In this document: positions 13,226 to 27,538 of the stretch, piece after piece
How the letters are laid out: each line of letters begins with the position of its first letter
Numbering within the stretch: position 1 is the first letter of the stretch
NCBI RefSeq assembly: GCF_040581485.1
Contig: NC_090128.1
Span: 4,774,001 to 4,838,000, forward strand
Direction: 5' to 3'
Origin: Linepithema humile
Lineage: Eukaryota > Arthropoda > Insecta > Hymenoptera > Formicidae
DNA: 64,000 bases
Notes under the pieces: model-generated
What the model saw: only the letters and a program-made list of their open reading frames with translations
Database searches by the model: none
Told to the model about the DNA's origin: nothing
Program-made: the position numbers and the translations under genes

Positions 13226-14954
13226 TAGATGCACCTTTGATATAAAATTTGAAAAAAGTTTTGGTTAAGAATTTCCCATATATTGATATATATTTATAAT
13301 AGTTTAAATTTGACTTTAAATGGAAATACTAAATGAAAGATTCTGTCAAGTTTTTATAAAATGCTTGTAAAAGTGTTCTATTTTTACAATAAATGACTGT
13401 AATAAAATAAAATGTACGGAAATGTACATAAATATGTAAGAATGTTTGTATAAATAAAAAAAAGGTACATTTTAATTAATTATTTTCTTTTTTGCTATAT
13501 TAGGTATATAATACTACATATAATAATTTAATAATTTTAAACATATACTAATTAAAATAAAACTTAATTGGTGTTGTTAAAATAATATGTGTGTTTAAAA
13601 AATATCTTATATGGAATTACTGTAATCGTGGTAAATTATTATCAAAACTATTACACACGCAACAGAGTGTTGTATTCTTTCCTTACATTTTACACAGATA
13701 TTTAACATATTGTAAAAGTTGGATGTGTCTTTTTAAATATGTGACATAAGTGATAAATATTTTGTCTCAAGTAAGAAAAATTATTATTTTAGAATTTCCT
13801 AACTTTATTCATTATTTATGAGTAGATAAATATTCTAATAACTTGATATTAATTAGATTACATTTTTATGATGTATTTAAATGTTTATTGTCACTATAAC
13901 GGTCAAATATATGTGGCTCAACACACGTAGTCAGTCGCGCAATCATAAGTTGGCGTTGAGAATAATAGTAATAATGTTGAAACATACAGCAACAAAAAAT
14001 TGCTTTATAATTGCTTTTTTGCTATGCGTAATTGCTTTACTTCTTTTATCAATATTAAATAATGCCGTCACACAAAAACAGTCATCACAGTTTGCTTAGC
14101 AAATACCCATATTTTAATTTTCTAGTTTTCTTTAAAATTTGTTCTTCTAAAAAAACGCTTATCAATTGCTCTCTTTTTCTCATTGATAAAATTTTAAATT
14201 TTTGAGTTTTTATTTATGATAATTAATAGATATTGATTATTTAGTGCGTTTGTAATGTACTTCGTTTGATGTGTATCGATTTTATAGTTTGATAATGCGA
14301 TTACAATTACAACGTAGGTCTTTACAATTATTTTCAATCAAAATATTATTATGACAAAGTAAAAAATAAATGTAGAATGTTTATGTGGAGGGTTGTGTTC
14401 GAAATGCTAATAAGTTCAATAATGAACGCTTGTGCCGAAAAGTTTGCCTTCTGCAGAAAAATGCACCCGCAGACAAATTTTAAATGGCATTGTAAGACTG
14501 TATGATATTTTGATCAGATGTTCATACAAATTCGGCATTTTTATAAGAATTAACTGCGACAAAATTAAATCTGTTCAAATATATAGTGTTCCATAATTTA
14601 TAGACGTCATTAGATGTAAAAGCTCCGCGAAACTTAGTTTTAATTGGATGGATGCAAACTATGTGTTATTTTCAAGTTACAACATTGTAAATAATGCAAA
14701 TGACATTTGCATCGGGATGCAAAAAAACATTTTATTCAAAAATATAATAATACGAAATGTATAATATTGTTGCATTATTATATTATAATTAAAATATTAT
14801 ATTATTAAAAATTAAATAAACTTATATATACTTTATGATGAGTGTATGGTTCAGATTATTATTATTGCAATTATTTAGTGCGAGCATCGTGATATTTGCA
14901 ATAGGCATCCTTTGAAACCCATACCATACGGTGTATCACAACGATGATATTCGT

Positions 14955-15176
14955 AATTTATCAGCCACGTTATAGTAGACAATGCGCAAGCTCTACGATT
15001 ATAGAAAGAGGAATCGGCGAAGGATCGACTGCGATCCTGCATGCTGTTACATTTAGTCGTCTATTGGTAACAGACGTCTCCTGACCTCGCGATTTACTTA
15101 GACATGTACGATTAGGTCAGAAATTTGGACATATCAAACTTGATTCTTCTTAAGAAAAGAAATCTACTAAAACTTG
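14955..15176 (+). promoter_or_regulatory. Unit 5 conserved promoter/first-exon block
   Basis: Almost identical to the unit 3 block, with perfect inverted-repeat arms at 15021-15038. Donor CTTG/GTAAGTG has GT at 15177; the acceptor ends at 16099. Confidence 0.6.
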
Positions 15177-16203
15177 GTAAGTGACCTTCAATCAATTTTA
15201 TCATACGTTAAATTTAATTTTACTATTTAATTAGACTTATTAGACGCATAAATGTTTAAAAAATTTTTGTTTTTGTATTTGTCCAATAACTTTTTTTATT
15301 ATATGCATTTTTATAAAAAGTGATAGAGATGATATATAGAGAATTTTATTTAACATAAATGACGGTGAAAATTTTATACCAAAAATAACTATGTACTCAG
15401 CAGTAGCTGCGGACCATAAGGAAATTATAAAAATTTTTATTATTTTGTTCGCATTTGAAACATAGAAAGAATTTTCAATTCGCGTCTTCATGGTCCGCGA
15501 TTACTAACGTACATAATTATTTTTGACATAAAATTTTCTCCGTAATCCAATAAGATTGGATATAATATAAATAATAAATTTTGCTCTTTTACAAATAAAT
15601 CTTATGCATTAATGATTTGTTTTTCAAAGTGCTGCGTTTAATATTCATACACGCATCGTAACTATAACGCAAAAATTTTTCACACTATGATTATCTTATG
15701 TTTTAATCGTGACAGAACCAAATAATGCCGAACGTGCGAATTCCATTTGTACGAATAATACTAACAAAATACTAATAAACACAAACACAAATTTGCGGCA
15801 ATTTCTTGCATAGGAAATGTATCGAAGGATTAATTGTTAATATTTAACAATGTTATTTACATTTCCTTTACAAAGTTATATTTTATTTTTTTGGTATATA
15901 TATGCATGTGATAAATAATAAACATTGCTGACTTCACAATTTAAAGTTATTGTAAAGAACAGATAAATTACGTTATCTATTGAAACAACTTATAAATTCG
16001 TGTACATAAATCAGATTAGACTTTATGATTCACTTGTTTGAACATTAATCTTTTTTTATGTATAATGTTATGATCAAAATTAAATTTATGTAATTTCAGA
16101 TCAATTCGTATAATAATTATTAATAATAAAATTTTCAGAGAATCATATATTATATTGATCAAACGGAACTATTCGAAATTTAATTAAAACAACACACGAA
16201 AGG

Positions 16204-16837
16204 ATGGGTTTCAACATAAGCTTGTTATTCGTATTTGTCATCTACAGCATGTTGAGCATTGTATACCCACGTAATACAAATATGAAATCTCGTACATTTA
16301 ATCTAGGAGAATATTATACAAGCATTATTAGAAGTAAGTGTTTTTTTTTTCTTTCACATTCTACACGCACAGTAATCTTTTGTGCTATTTGCTATTATGA
16401 TACTTCTTATATAATTTGGAAAACTCAAATTGTTAATTATTATTTAATGTATATATTTAGTTATAATAAATTGTTACAAATATCAGAAATAAAGTTGTCA
16501 GTTAAAGTTGTCAGTTAAATTTTACTGGAATGATAGAATAAATATTAAACTGTGTATAAATTGATTTATTTTTTGTTCATAGTTTACTGCATGCGTTATG
16601 ATTTAAATTTTTGCACAATGTATTTTTTTTCTTACAGGACCTGCTTTTTGTAATTATCATAATGACGTTGGTATATGCTGCAAATTGCAGTACCCCTGCA
16701 CACCCCTGTGGCGATTTTGGTATAATACGAAAGACAAAACATGTCAATCTTTTATATATAGTGGTTGTGGAGGAAATCCAAATAATTTTCATTCGCGGGA
16801 AACGTGTATGATATGGTGTCGTGAAGATCGTTCATAA
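16204..16837 (+). CDS. K5, secreted Kunitz-like peptide, K3 copy with a new loop
   Basis: Exons 16204-16333 and 16638-16837 (GT 16334, AG 16637, phase 1) give 109 aa. It is a close relative of K3 in signal exon, intron, flanks and tail. Cysteines are at 48, 57, 58, 64, 79, 87, 100 and 104. The segment after the CC pair is different: CCKLQYPCTPLWRFW against CCSGDVCELQLRYW in K3, one codon longer. It reads more like the loop of K6 (CKFWTPCDQQWRY) set into the eight-cysteine K3 frame. C87 (position 38) is kept. Outside the loop the domains differ by only a few substitutions, mostly replacements such as D to H, L to R and Y to W. Stop TAA at 16835-16837. Confidence 0.85.
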
Positions 16838-18494
16838 TTCTAGATGCACCTTTGATGTAAAATTGTTAAGAATTTTCCATATATTGATATGTATTTATAA
16901 TAGTTCAATATTGACTTTAAATAGAAATAAGCACTAAATGGAAGATTCTGTTAAGTTTTTATAAAATGCTTGTAAAAGTGTTTTATTTTTACAATAAATG
17001 ACTGTAATAAAATAAAATTTACAGATTTGTTTATAAAATATGTAAGAATATTTGTATAAATAAAAAGAAGCACTTCTTAATTTTTAATTTTTTGATTTTT
17101 GTCGCTGTATTAGGTATATAATACTACGTACAATAATTTAATAATATGGAACCTTATAAGAATTTAAGTAAAAATATATCAGTGTTAATTGAATATTATG
17201 TTGGTTTAAAAAATATCATCTTATATAGAATTACTGTAATTGTGCTAAATTATTATCAAAACTATTACACACGCAACAGAAGTGTTTTGTATTCTTTTTT
17301 TACATTTAGATATTTAACATATTGTAAAAGTTTAATATGTCTTTTTAAATATGTGACGTGAGTGATAAATATTTTCTCTCAAGTAAGAAGAATTATTATT
17401 TTAGATTTTCCTAACTTTAATCATTATTTATGAGTAGATGAATATTCTGATAATAATATTAATTAAATTACATTTTTATGGTGTATTTAAATGTTTATTG
17501 TCATTATAACGGTCAAATATATGTGACGCAACACACGTGGTCAGTCGCGCAGTCATAAGTTGGCACTGGGAATAATAGTAATAATGTTGAAACGTGCAGC
17601 AACAAAAAATTACTTTTTAATTGCTATGCGTAAGTGCTTCACTTTATTAATTAATATTAATAATGCTGTTATTCGAAAACTGTTATCACTGTTTACTTAG
17701 CAAATACCCATATTTCAATTTTCCAATTTTTTTTAAATCTGTTCTTTTAGAATAAACGCTTATCAATTGCTCTTTTTTTTCGTGGATAAAGTTTTAATTT
17801 TTTGAGTTTTTATTTATAAAAATTAATAAATGTTAAATATTTGTTGTAATATAATTATTACTTAATGTTTGTAATACTTCGTTTGGTGCGTATTGCATCG
17901 ATTTTATAATTTTATAATGCAATAATAATTACAACGTAGGTCCTTGCAATCACTTTTAAAGAAAATATTATGATGACAACATAAAAAATAAATGTAGGAT
18001 GTTTGTGTGGAGGGTTGTGATGAGAATGTTAACAATTTCAATAATGAACGCTTGTGCCGAAAAATTTGCATTTTGTCGGAAAATTACACCTCCAAGTAGG
18101 TTTTAATTGGAAGTGTAAAACTGTATGGAATTTTCATCAGATATTAATACAAATTCTTTATTTTTGCAAGAATTAATTGTAACAAAATTAAACCCGTTGA
18201 AATATATGTGTAAGAGAAATCAAGCATTTTCTTCGTTTTTATTTTACTTTTTTTACTATGTTTTTTTATTTTAACACACATTAAATACATTATACTATGA
18301 ACAATAATTTAATAACATTAGAACGTGTAATTTTAATTAAGAACAATCAAATTTTAAGAACAATTACGTGTTTTGTAATACCTATATAATTTGAAAATAT
18401 TGTATGCTTTCTATTCATTTTTTACGTTAATTGGACGAAGTTAGCGTTTCATAATTTATAGACGACATTCGATGTAAAAGCTCCGCGAAACTTA

Positions 18495-18617
18495 AGGTCT
18501 GTTCTTTATAGCTGAACTGGCTGTACTAGTTCAGAGTTTATCTTTTTCCCTCCACATTGGAAGGAGAAAGATAAACTCTGAACTAGTGCAGCCAGTTCAG
18601 CTATAAAAAACAGACCT
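18495..18617. mobile_element. Short MITE with TTA target duplication (PIF/Harbinger-like)
   Basis: A 123-bp near-perfect hairpin with ends AGGTCTGTTCTTTATAGC and its complement, flanked by TTA (18492-18494 and 18618-18620). Other units have an uninterrupted AAACTTAGTTT here, which confirms a clean insertion. A TTA duplication fits the PIF/Harbinger superfamily; the assignment is inference. Confidence 0.75.
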
Positions 18618-18925
18618 TTAGTTTCAATTGGTTGGACTCAAACTATGATGTGTAATCTTGAAGTTACAACAATGTAAATAAAGTAAATAACATCTGTATC
18701 GAGATAAAAAAAAACATTTTATTCAAAAATAAAATAATACGAAATGTATAATATTGTTGCATTATTATATTATTAATAAAATATTAAACTCATATATACT
18801 TTATGATGAGTCTATGGTTCAGATTATCATTATTACAAATATTTATTGCAAGCATCGCGAGATTTGTAATAGGAACTTTTTAAAAACCGTACCACACGGT
18901 ATATCACAACGAGGATATTCGCAAT

Positions 18926-19155
18926 TTATCAGCCACGTGATTAGCTGACAATGCGCAGGCTCTACGGTTATAGAAAGAGGGATCGGCGAAGGATCGACCG
19001 CGATCCTGCATGCTGTCGACGTACATTACATTTAGTCGTCTGTGAGTGATAGACGTTTCATGACCTTGCGATTTACTTAGGCATGTACAATTAAGTCAAA
19101 AAATTAAACATATCAAACTTAATTCTTTTTGGAAAAAGAAATCTACCAGAATTTG
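18926..19155 (+). promoter_or_regulatory. Unit 6 conserved promoter/first-exon block
   Basis: Perfect inverted-repeat arms at 18990-19007 with centre ACCG. Donor TTTG/GTAAGTG has GT at 19156; the acceptor ends at 20018. Confidence 0.6.
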
Positions 19156-20097
19156 GTAAGTGACCTTTAATCAATTTTATCGTACGTTAAATTTACTTTC
19201 ATTATTTAATTAGATTTAAAAATATTAAAAGTTAACCGTTTAAAATCATTTAAACTGTTCTCGTTTCTCCATTTTTTCAATAACTATCTTATTATTTGCA
19301 ATTTTGTGACAAATAAAAGAGATGACAAACAAAGAATTTAGTTTAACATGTTTTATATCATGAAGAAAATTTTATATCAAAAGTTACTATGTACGGCAGT
19401 AGTTGCAGACCATGAAAAAATTATAAAAATTTTTACTATGTTGTTCACATGTGTAAAACAGTAATACAAAGTTATTTTTGACATAAAATTTTTTTCTTTG
19501 GATAATTTTTGCTTTTTTATAAGTAAATCTTACGCACTAACGACTTCTTTTGTCAAAATAATGTGTTTAATATTCATACACGCATTGTAATTATAACACA
19601 AAGATTTTTCACACTATGATTATCTTATGCTTTAATCGCGACGAAAACTGAATAATGCCGAACGTATGAATTCCATTCGTACGAATAAGGCTAATAAACA
19701 CAATCGTAACTTTGCGGCAGTTTCTTACATAGAAAGCATATCGAAAAAATAGCCGTTAATATTTTCCAATGTTATTCACATTTCCTCTACAGAGCTATAT
19801 TTCATTTTCTTGGTATATGTATGCACTTTATAAATAATAAACAGTGTTGATTATACAATTTAAAGTTATTGTAAAGAACAAATAAACTTACGTTCTCTGT
19901 TGAAACAACTATAAATTCATGTACATAAATCAGATTGGATTTTATGATTCACTTGTCTGAACATTAATCTTTTTTTATATATGATGTTATGATCAAAATT
20001 AAATTTATGTAATTTCAGATCAGTTCGTATACTAATTATTGACAATAAACTTTTCGGAGAAGCATATATTATATTGATCAAGACAACGCATAAAAAA

Positions 20098-20715
20098 ATG
20101 AGTTTCAAAATAAGCTTGTTATTCATACTTGTTACCTTCAGCACGTTTAGCACGGTATACATGCGTCCATCAAAAAGAGAATGCCGTTCACGTAAGACAC
20201 TAAAATTAAAGGAAGCGTTATGGAAGCGTTTTATTTCTCTTACATTGTACACGCACAATATAATCTTTTATTTTATTTGCTACTATGATACTTTTCATAT
20301 AATTTGGAAAACTCAAATTGTTAATTACTATTTAATGTATATATTTGGTTATCATAAATTGCTTCAAATATCGGAAATATAAAATTGTCTGTTTAATTTT
20401 ACTGGATAAATAGAATAAATATTAAACTGTGTATAAATTAATATATTTTTTTTCATAGTTTACTGCATGCGTTGTAATTTAAGTTCTTGCACAATGTATT
20501 TCTGTCTTACAGGACCCTCTTATTGTAATATTGATCATGACTATGGAAATGGATGCAAATTTTGGACTCCTTGCGATCAGCAGTGGAGATACGCGTATAA
20601 TATAAATACAAGACAATGTGAACCTTTTTTTTACAGTGGTTATGAAGGAAATCAAAATAATTTTCTAACGGAGGTTATGTGTACTTATTATTGTCATGAA
20701 GATGCAGATGTTTAG
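20098..20715 (+). CDS. K6, secreted Kunitz-like peptide, 14-38 bridge lost
   Basis: Exons 20098-20191 and 20513-20715 (GT 20192, AG 20512, phase 1) give 98 aa. Signal peptide, then RPSKR and a short propeptide that carries an unusual cysteine (ECRS, residue 29). Domain cysteines are at 36, 46, 52, 67, 88 and 92. The first spacing is nine residues instead of the Kunitz eight, so C46 sits at the P1 position and position 14 is Gly. Position 38 is Tyr75 (FFYSGYEGNQNN). Both partners of the canonical 14-38 bridge are therefore missing, and C46-C52 close a five-residue loop, KFWTP. The lysine right after C46 could still act as a reactive residue, but that is a guess. Confidence 0.85.
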
Positions 20716-22635
20716 ATGCACCTTTGATATAATATTGTTAAGAATTTCTTATATATTGATATGTATTTACAATAGTTTGATATTGACTTTAAATAGAAAT
20801 ACTAAATGAAAGATTCTGTGAAGTTTTTATAAAATACTTGTAAAAGTTTTATTTTTACAATAAATGACTGTAATAAAATAAAATTTACGAATATGTTTAT
20901 AAAATATGTACAAATATTTGTATAAATATAAAGAAGCACGTCTTAATTTTTCAATTTTTTAATTTTGTTGCTGTATTAAATATATAATACTACGTACAAT
21001 AATTTAATAATATAGAACCATATAAAAATTTCAGTAAAAATATATCAGTGTTAATTGAATAATATGTTGGTTTAAAAAATATCATCTTATATAAAATTAC
21101 TGGAATTGTGCTAAATTATTATCAAAATTTTTAAACATGCAACAGAGATGTTGTATTCTTTCCTTACATTTTATACAGATATTTAACATATTGTAAGTTT
21201 GATATGTCTTTTTAAATATGTGACGTAAGTGATAAATATTTTCTCTCTAGTAAAAAGAATTATAATTTTCTAATTTTATTCATTATTTATAAGTAGATGA
21301 TTATTCTTATAATAACTTGATGTTAATTAAATTATATTTTTATTTAAATGTTTATTGTCAGTATAACAATCAAATATATGTGGCGCAACATACGTGGTCA
21401 GTCGTGCAATTATAAATTGGCGCTGAAAAAAATAGTAATAATTTTGAAACATACAACAACAAAAAATTGCTCTTAAATTGCTTTTTTGCTATGCAAAATT
21501 GCTTTACTTCTTTAATTAATATTAAATAATGCCGCTACACGAAAACAGTTATCAATGTTTGCTTAGCAAATACCCATATTTTAATTTTCTAGTTTTTTTA
21601 AAAATCTGTTCTTCTAATAAAACGATCATCAATTGCTCTCTTTTTCTCATTGTAAAATTTTAAGTGTTTGAGTTTTTATTTATGAAAATTAATTGATGTT
21701 GACTATTTGGCGCGTTTGTAATACTTCGTTTGATGTGTATCGATTTTATAGTTTGGTATTGCGATTACAATTACAACGTAGATCCTTACAATTATTTTTA
21801 ACCAAAATATTATGACAAAATAAAAAATGAATGTAGAATGTTTATGTGGAGGGTTGTGTTCGGAATGCTAACAAGTTCAATAATGAACGCTTGTGCCGAA
21901 AAGTTTGCCTTCTGCAGAAAAATGTACCCGCAAACGGGTTTTAAATAAAAATGTAAGACTGTATGATATTTTGATCAGATGTTCATACAAATTTTGCATT
22001 TTTATAAAAATTAACTGCGACAAAATTAAATCTGTTCATATAAATGTGTAAGCAAAACTGAACATTTTTGTCATTTCTGTTTTACTTTTTTTATACCGTT
22101 CTTTTATTTTGGCACATATTAAATATGTATTACTATGCAGAATAGTTTAATAACATTAGTACATGTAATCGTAATTAAAAAGTGATGAAGACTGTTTCTT
22201 GTAATACTTATATAATTTGAAAATGTTGTATCCTTCTTGTTTTCGACGTAAAATGAGCACAGTTAGCGCTTCATAGTTTATAGACGAAATTAAATGTAGA
22301 CGCTCTGTGAAATTTAGTTTTAATTAATGGAAAATAAATTAGAAATTTTAATCTTAAAGTTAAAACAATGTAAATAAAGTAAATGATATTTGTTTTGGAA
22401 TGTAAAAAATTATTTTATTCAAAAATACAAAAATACGACATGTATCATATTACTGTATTATTATTATTATTGAGATATTATATTATTGAAATATTAAACA
22501 CTATACTTTATAATGAGTGTGTAGTTCAGATTATCATTGTAGCAAATATTTATTGCGAGCATCGTAAAATTTGCAATAGGCGTTCTTTCTTAGCCGTACG
22601 GTCATACGGTATAGCACAGCGATGATATTCGCGAT

Positions 22636-22855
22636 TTAACAGCCATGTTCTCAACTGACAACGCGCAGGCTCTACGATTATAGTAGGAAGGATAGACGAA
22701 GGATCAATCGCGATCCTGCATGCTGTTGCTTTTGATCATCTGTGAGTGACAAACGTTTCTTGACCTCGCAATTTACTTAGGCATGTACGATTAAGCGAGA
22801 AATTTAGCCACGTCAAACTTAATTCTTCTTAAGAAAAGAATTCTATCAGAATTTG
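22636..22855 (+). promoter_or_regulatory. Unit 7 conserved promoter/first-exon block
   Basis: The inverted repeat at 22700-22717 has one arm mismatch (AGGATCA/CGATCCT). Donor TTTG/GTAAGTG has GT at 22856; the acceptor ends at 23740. Confidence 0.58.
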
Positions 22856-23819
22856 GTAAGTGACTTTCAATCAATATTATCATAACATTAAATTTACTCT
22901 TACTATTTAATTAATCTTGAAATTATTTAAAGGATTCTTGTTTTACCATTTTTCTAATAACTATCTTATTATTTGCATGTTTGTGACAAGTAAAAGAGGT
23001 GACAAACAAAGAATTTAGTTTAACATGTTTTATATCATGAAGAAAATTTTATATCAAATGTTACTATTACGGCAGTAGTAGCAAATCATGAAAAAATTAT
23101 AAAAATTTCTACTATGTTGTTTACATGTGTAAAACAGTAACACAAAATTACTTTTGACATAAAATTTTCTTCTTTATCCAGCAAAAATGGATATAATATG
23201 GATAATTTTTGCTTTTTTATAAGTAAATCTTATGCACTAACGACTTCTTTTGTCAGAATGATGTGTTTAATATTCATACACGCATCGTAACTATAACACA
23301 AAGATTTTTCACATTATGATTATCTTATGCTTTAATCGCGACGAAAACTGAATAATGCCGAACGTACGAATTCTATTCGTACGAATAAGTTCAATAAACA
23401 CAATCGTAACTTTACGGCAGTTTCTTACGTAAGAAGCATATCGAAGGAATAACCGTTAATATTTTCCAATGTTATTCACATTTCTTGTACAGAGCTATAT
23501 TTCATTTTCTTGGTATATGTATGCACGTGATAAATAATAAACAGTGTTGATTATACAATTTAAAGTTATTGTAAAGAACAGATAAATTACGTTCTCTATT
23601 GAAACAACTTATAAATTCGTGTACATAAATCAAATTGAATTTTATGACTCACTTGTCTGAACATTAATCTTTTTTTATATATAATGTTATCAAAATATAT
23701 TTATATATATGTGATCAAAATTAAATTTATGTAATTTCAGATTAGTCCGTATACTAATTATTGATAATAAACTTTTCGGAGAAGCATATATTATATTGAT
23801 CAAGACAACGCATAAAAAG

Positions 23820-24440
23820 ATGAGTTTCAAAATAAGCTTGTTATTCATGCTTGTTACTTTCAGCATGTTTAGCACGGTATACATGCGTCCATCAAAAAGA
23901 GAGGAATCCCGTATACGTAAGGCACTAGAATTAAAGGAAGCGTTATGAAAGCGTTTTATTTCTCTTACATTGTACACGCACAGTATAATCTTTTATTTTA
24001 TTTGCTATTATGATACTTTTAATATAATTTGAAAAACTCAAATTGTTATTTATTATTTAATGTATATATTTAATTATAATAAATTGCTACAATTATCAGA
24101 AATATAAAGTTATTAATTTAATTTTACTGGAATAATAAAATAAATATTGAACTGTGTATAAATTGATATAGTTTTTTTCATAGTTTACTGCATGCGTTGT
24201 AATTTAAGTTTTTGCACAATGTATTTCTGTCTTACAGGACCTGCTTATTGTGATACTGATCATGACTATGGACATGGGTGCAAATGGTGGACTCCTTGCG
24301 CCAAGCAGTGGAGATACGCGTATAATAAGAATACAAGAAAATGTGAAGCTTTTTATTACAGCGGTTATGAAGGAAATCAAAATAATTTTCGAACAAAGGC
24401 CATGTGTATTGATTCGTGTTATGAGGATGTATATTTTTAG
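23820..24440 (+). CDS. K7, secreted Kunitz-like peptide, 14-38 bridge lost
   Basis: Exons 23820-23916 and 24238-24440 (GT 23917, AG 24237, phase 1) give 99 aa. The signal exon has MSFKISLLFMLVTFSMFSTV, then RPSKR and EESRI. Domain cysteines are at 37, 47, 53, 68, 89 and 93; position 38 is Tyr76. The loop is KWWTP between C47 and C53. The layout is that of K6, K8 and K10, and the domain is closest to K6 and K8 (shared DTDHDYG or NIDHDYG start and WRYAYN). Polyadenylation signals of the family type follow the stop. Confidence 0.86.
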
Positions 24441-26374
24441 ATGCACTTTTAATATAAAATTATTATGAATTTTCCATATATTGATATGTATTTACAATAG
24501 TTTGATATTGCCTTTAAATAGAAATACTAAATGAAAGATTCTGTGAAGTTTTTATAAAATGCTTATAAAAGTTTTATTTTTCAATAAATGACTATAATAA
24601 AATAAAATTTACTAATATGTTTATAAAATATGTACAAATGTTTGTATAAATAAAAAGAAGCACGTTTTAATTTTTTTATTTTTTATTTTTGTTGCTGTAT
24701 AAGAGAGAGAGAGAGATATATAATACTACGTACAATATTTTAATAATAAGGAACCATATAAAAATTTAAGTAAAAATATATCAGTGTTAATTGAATAACA
24801 TGTTGGTTTAAAAAATATTATCTTACATGGAATTACTGTAATTGTGCTAAATTATTATCAAAATTTTTAAACACGCAACAAAAGTGTTGTATTCTTTCCT
24901 TACATTTCATACAGATATTTAACATATTGTAAGTTTGATATGTCTTTTTAAATATGTGACGTAAGTGATAAACATTTTCTCTCAAGTAAAAAGAATTATA
25001 ATTTTATAATTTTCTAATTTTATTCATTATTTATAAGTAGATGAATATTCTTATAATAACTTGATGTTAATTAAATTATATTTTTATTTAAATGTTTATT
25101 GTCAGTATAACGATCAAATATATGTGACGCAACATACGTGGTCAGTCGTGCAATTATAAATTGGCGCTGGAAATAATAGTAATAATTTTGAAACATACAA
25201 CAACAAAAAATTGCTCTTAAATTGCTTTTTCGCTATGCGTAATTGCTTTACCTCTTTAATGAATATTAAATAATGCCGTTACACGAAAACAGTCATCACT
25301 GTTTGCTTAGCAAATACCCATATTTCAATTTTCTAGTTTTCTTTAAAATCTGTTTTTCTAATAAAACGCTCATAAAATGCTTTTTTTTTCTTATTGATAA
25401 AATTTTAAGTGTTTGAGTTTTTATTTATGAAAATTAATAGATGTTGATTATTTGGTGCGTTTGTAATACTTTGTTTGATGTGTATCAATTTTATAGTTTG
25501 GTGATGCGATTACAATTACAACGTAGATCCTTACAATTATTTTTAACCAAAATATTATTATGACAAAATAAAAAATAAATGTAGAATGTTTATTTGGAGG
25601 GTTGTGTTCGGAATGCTAACAAGTTCAATAATGAACGCTTTTGCCGAAAAGTTTGCTTCCTGCAAAAAAATGTATCCGCAAACGGGTTTTGAATGGAAAT
25701 GTAAGACTGTATGATATTTTGATCAATTGTTTATACAAATTCTGCATTTTTATAAAAATTAACTGCGACAAAATTAAATCTGTTCATATATATGTGTAAG
25801 CAAAACTGAACATTTTTGTCATTTCTGTTTTACTTTTTTTATACCGTTCTTTTATTTTGGCACATATTAAATATGTATTACTATGCAGAATAGTTTAATA
25901 ACCTTAGTACATGTAATTGTAATTAAAAAGACTGTTTCTTGTAATACTTATATAATTTGAAAATGTTGTATCCTTCTTGTTTTCGACGTAAAATGAGCAC
26001 AGTTAGCGCTTCATAGTTTATAGACGAAATTAAATGTAGACGCTCTGTGAAATTTAGTTTTAATTAATGGAAAATAATTTAGAAATTTTAATTTAGAAGT
26101 TAAAACAATGTAAATAAAGTAAATGATATTTGTTTCGGAATGTAAAAAATTATTTTATTTAAAAATACAAAAATACGACATGTATCATATTACTGTATTA
26201 TTATTATTATTGAGATATTATATTATTGAAATATTAAACACTATACTTTATGATGAGTGTGTAGTTCAGATTATCATTGTAGCAAATATTTATTGCGAGC
26301 ATCGTAAAATTTGCAATAGTCGTTCCTTCTTAGCCGTACGGTCACACGGTATAGCACAACGATGATATTCGCGG

Positions 26375-26595
26375 TTTAACAGCCATGTTCCCAACTGACA
26401 ACACGCAGGCTCTACGATTATAGTAGGTGGGATAGACGAAGGATCAATCGCGATCTTGCATGCTGTTGCTTTTGATCGTCTGTGAGTGACAAACGTTTCT
26501 TGACCTCGCAATTTACTTAGGCATGTACGATTAAGCGAGAAATTTAGCCACGTCAAACTTAATTCTTCTTAAGAAAAGAATTCTATCAGAACTTG
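26375..26595 (+). promoter_or_regulatory. Unit 8 conserved promoter/first-exon block
   Basis: The inverted repeat at 26440-26457 has decayed to two arm mismatches. The donor is CTTG/GTACGTG (GT at 26596), still a usable consensus though weaker than in the other units. The acceptor ends at 27459. Confidence 0.55.
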
Positions 26596-27538
26596 GTACG
26601 TGACTTTCAATCAATATTATTATAACATTAAATTTACTCTTACTATTTAATTAATCTTGAAATTATTTAAAAGATTTTTGTTTTGCCATTTTTCTAATAA
26701 CTATCTTATTATTTGCAATTTTGTGACAAGTAAAAGAGATGACAAACAAAGAATTTAGTTTAACATGTTTTATATTATGGAGAAAATTTTATATCAAATG
26801 TTACTATGTACGGCAGTAGTTGCAGACCATGAAGAAATTATAAAATTTTTTACTATGTTTGTCACATGTGTAAAACAGTAATACAAAATTATTTTTTACA
26901 TAAAATTTTCTTCTTTATCCAGCAAGAATGGATGTAATATGGATAATTTTTGCTTTTTTATAAGTAAATCTTCTGCATTATCGACTTCTTTTGTCAAAAT
27001 GATGTGTTTAATATTCATACACGCATCGTGACTATAACACAAAGATTTTTCACATTATGATTATCTTATGCTTTAATCGCGACGAAAACTGAATAATGCC
27101 GAACGTACGAATTCCATTCGTACGAATAGATCTAATAAACACAATCGTAACTTTGCGGCAGTTTCTTACATAGGAAGCATATTGAAGGAATAACCGTTAA
27201 TATTTTCCAATGTTATTCACATTTCTTGTACAGAGCTATATTTCATTTTCTTGGTATATGTATGCACGTGATAAATAATAAACAGTGTTGATTATACAAT
27301 TTAAAGTTATTGTAAAAAACAGATAAATTACGTTCTCTATTGAAACAACTTATAAATTCGTGTACATAAATCAAATTAGATTTTATGACTCACTTGTCTG
27401 AACATTAATCTTTTTTTATATATGATGTTATGATCAAAATTAAATTTATGTAATTTCAGATCAGTCCGTATACTAATTATTGATAATAAACTTTTCGGAG
27501 AAGCATATATTATATTGATCAAGACAACGCATAAAAAG

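Noticed and set aside
24703..24718. (GA)n run downstream of K7
   Set aside because: A short simple repeat with no sign of function.
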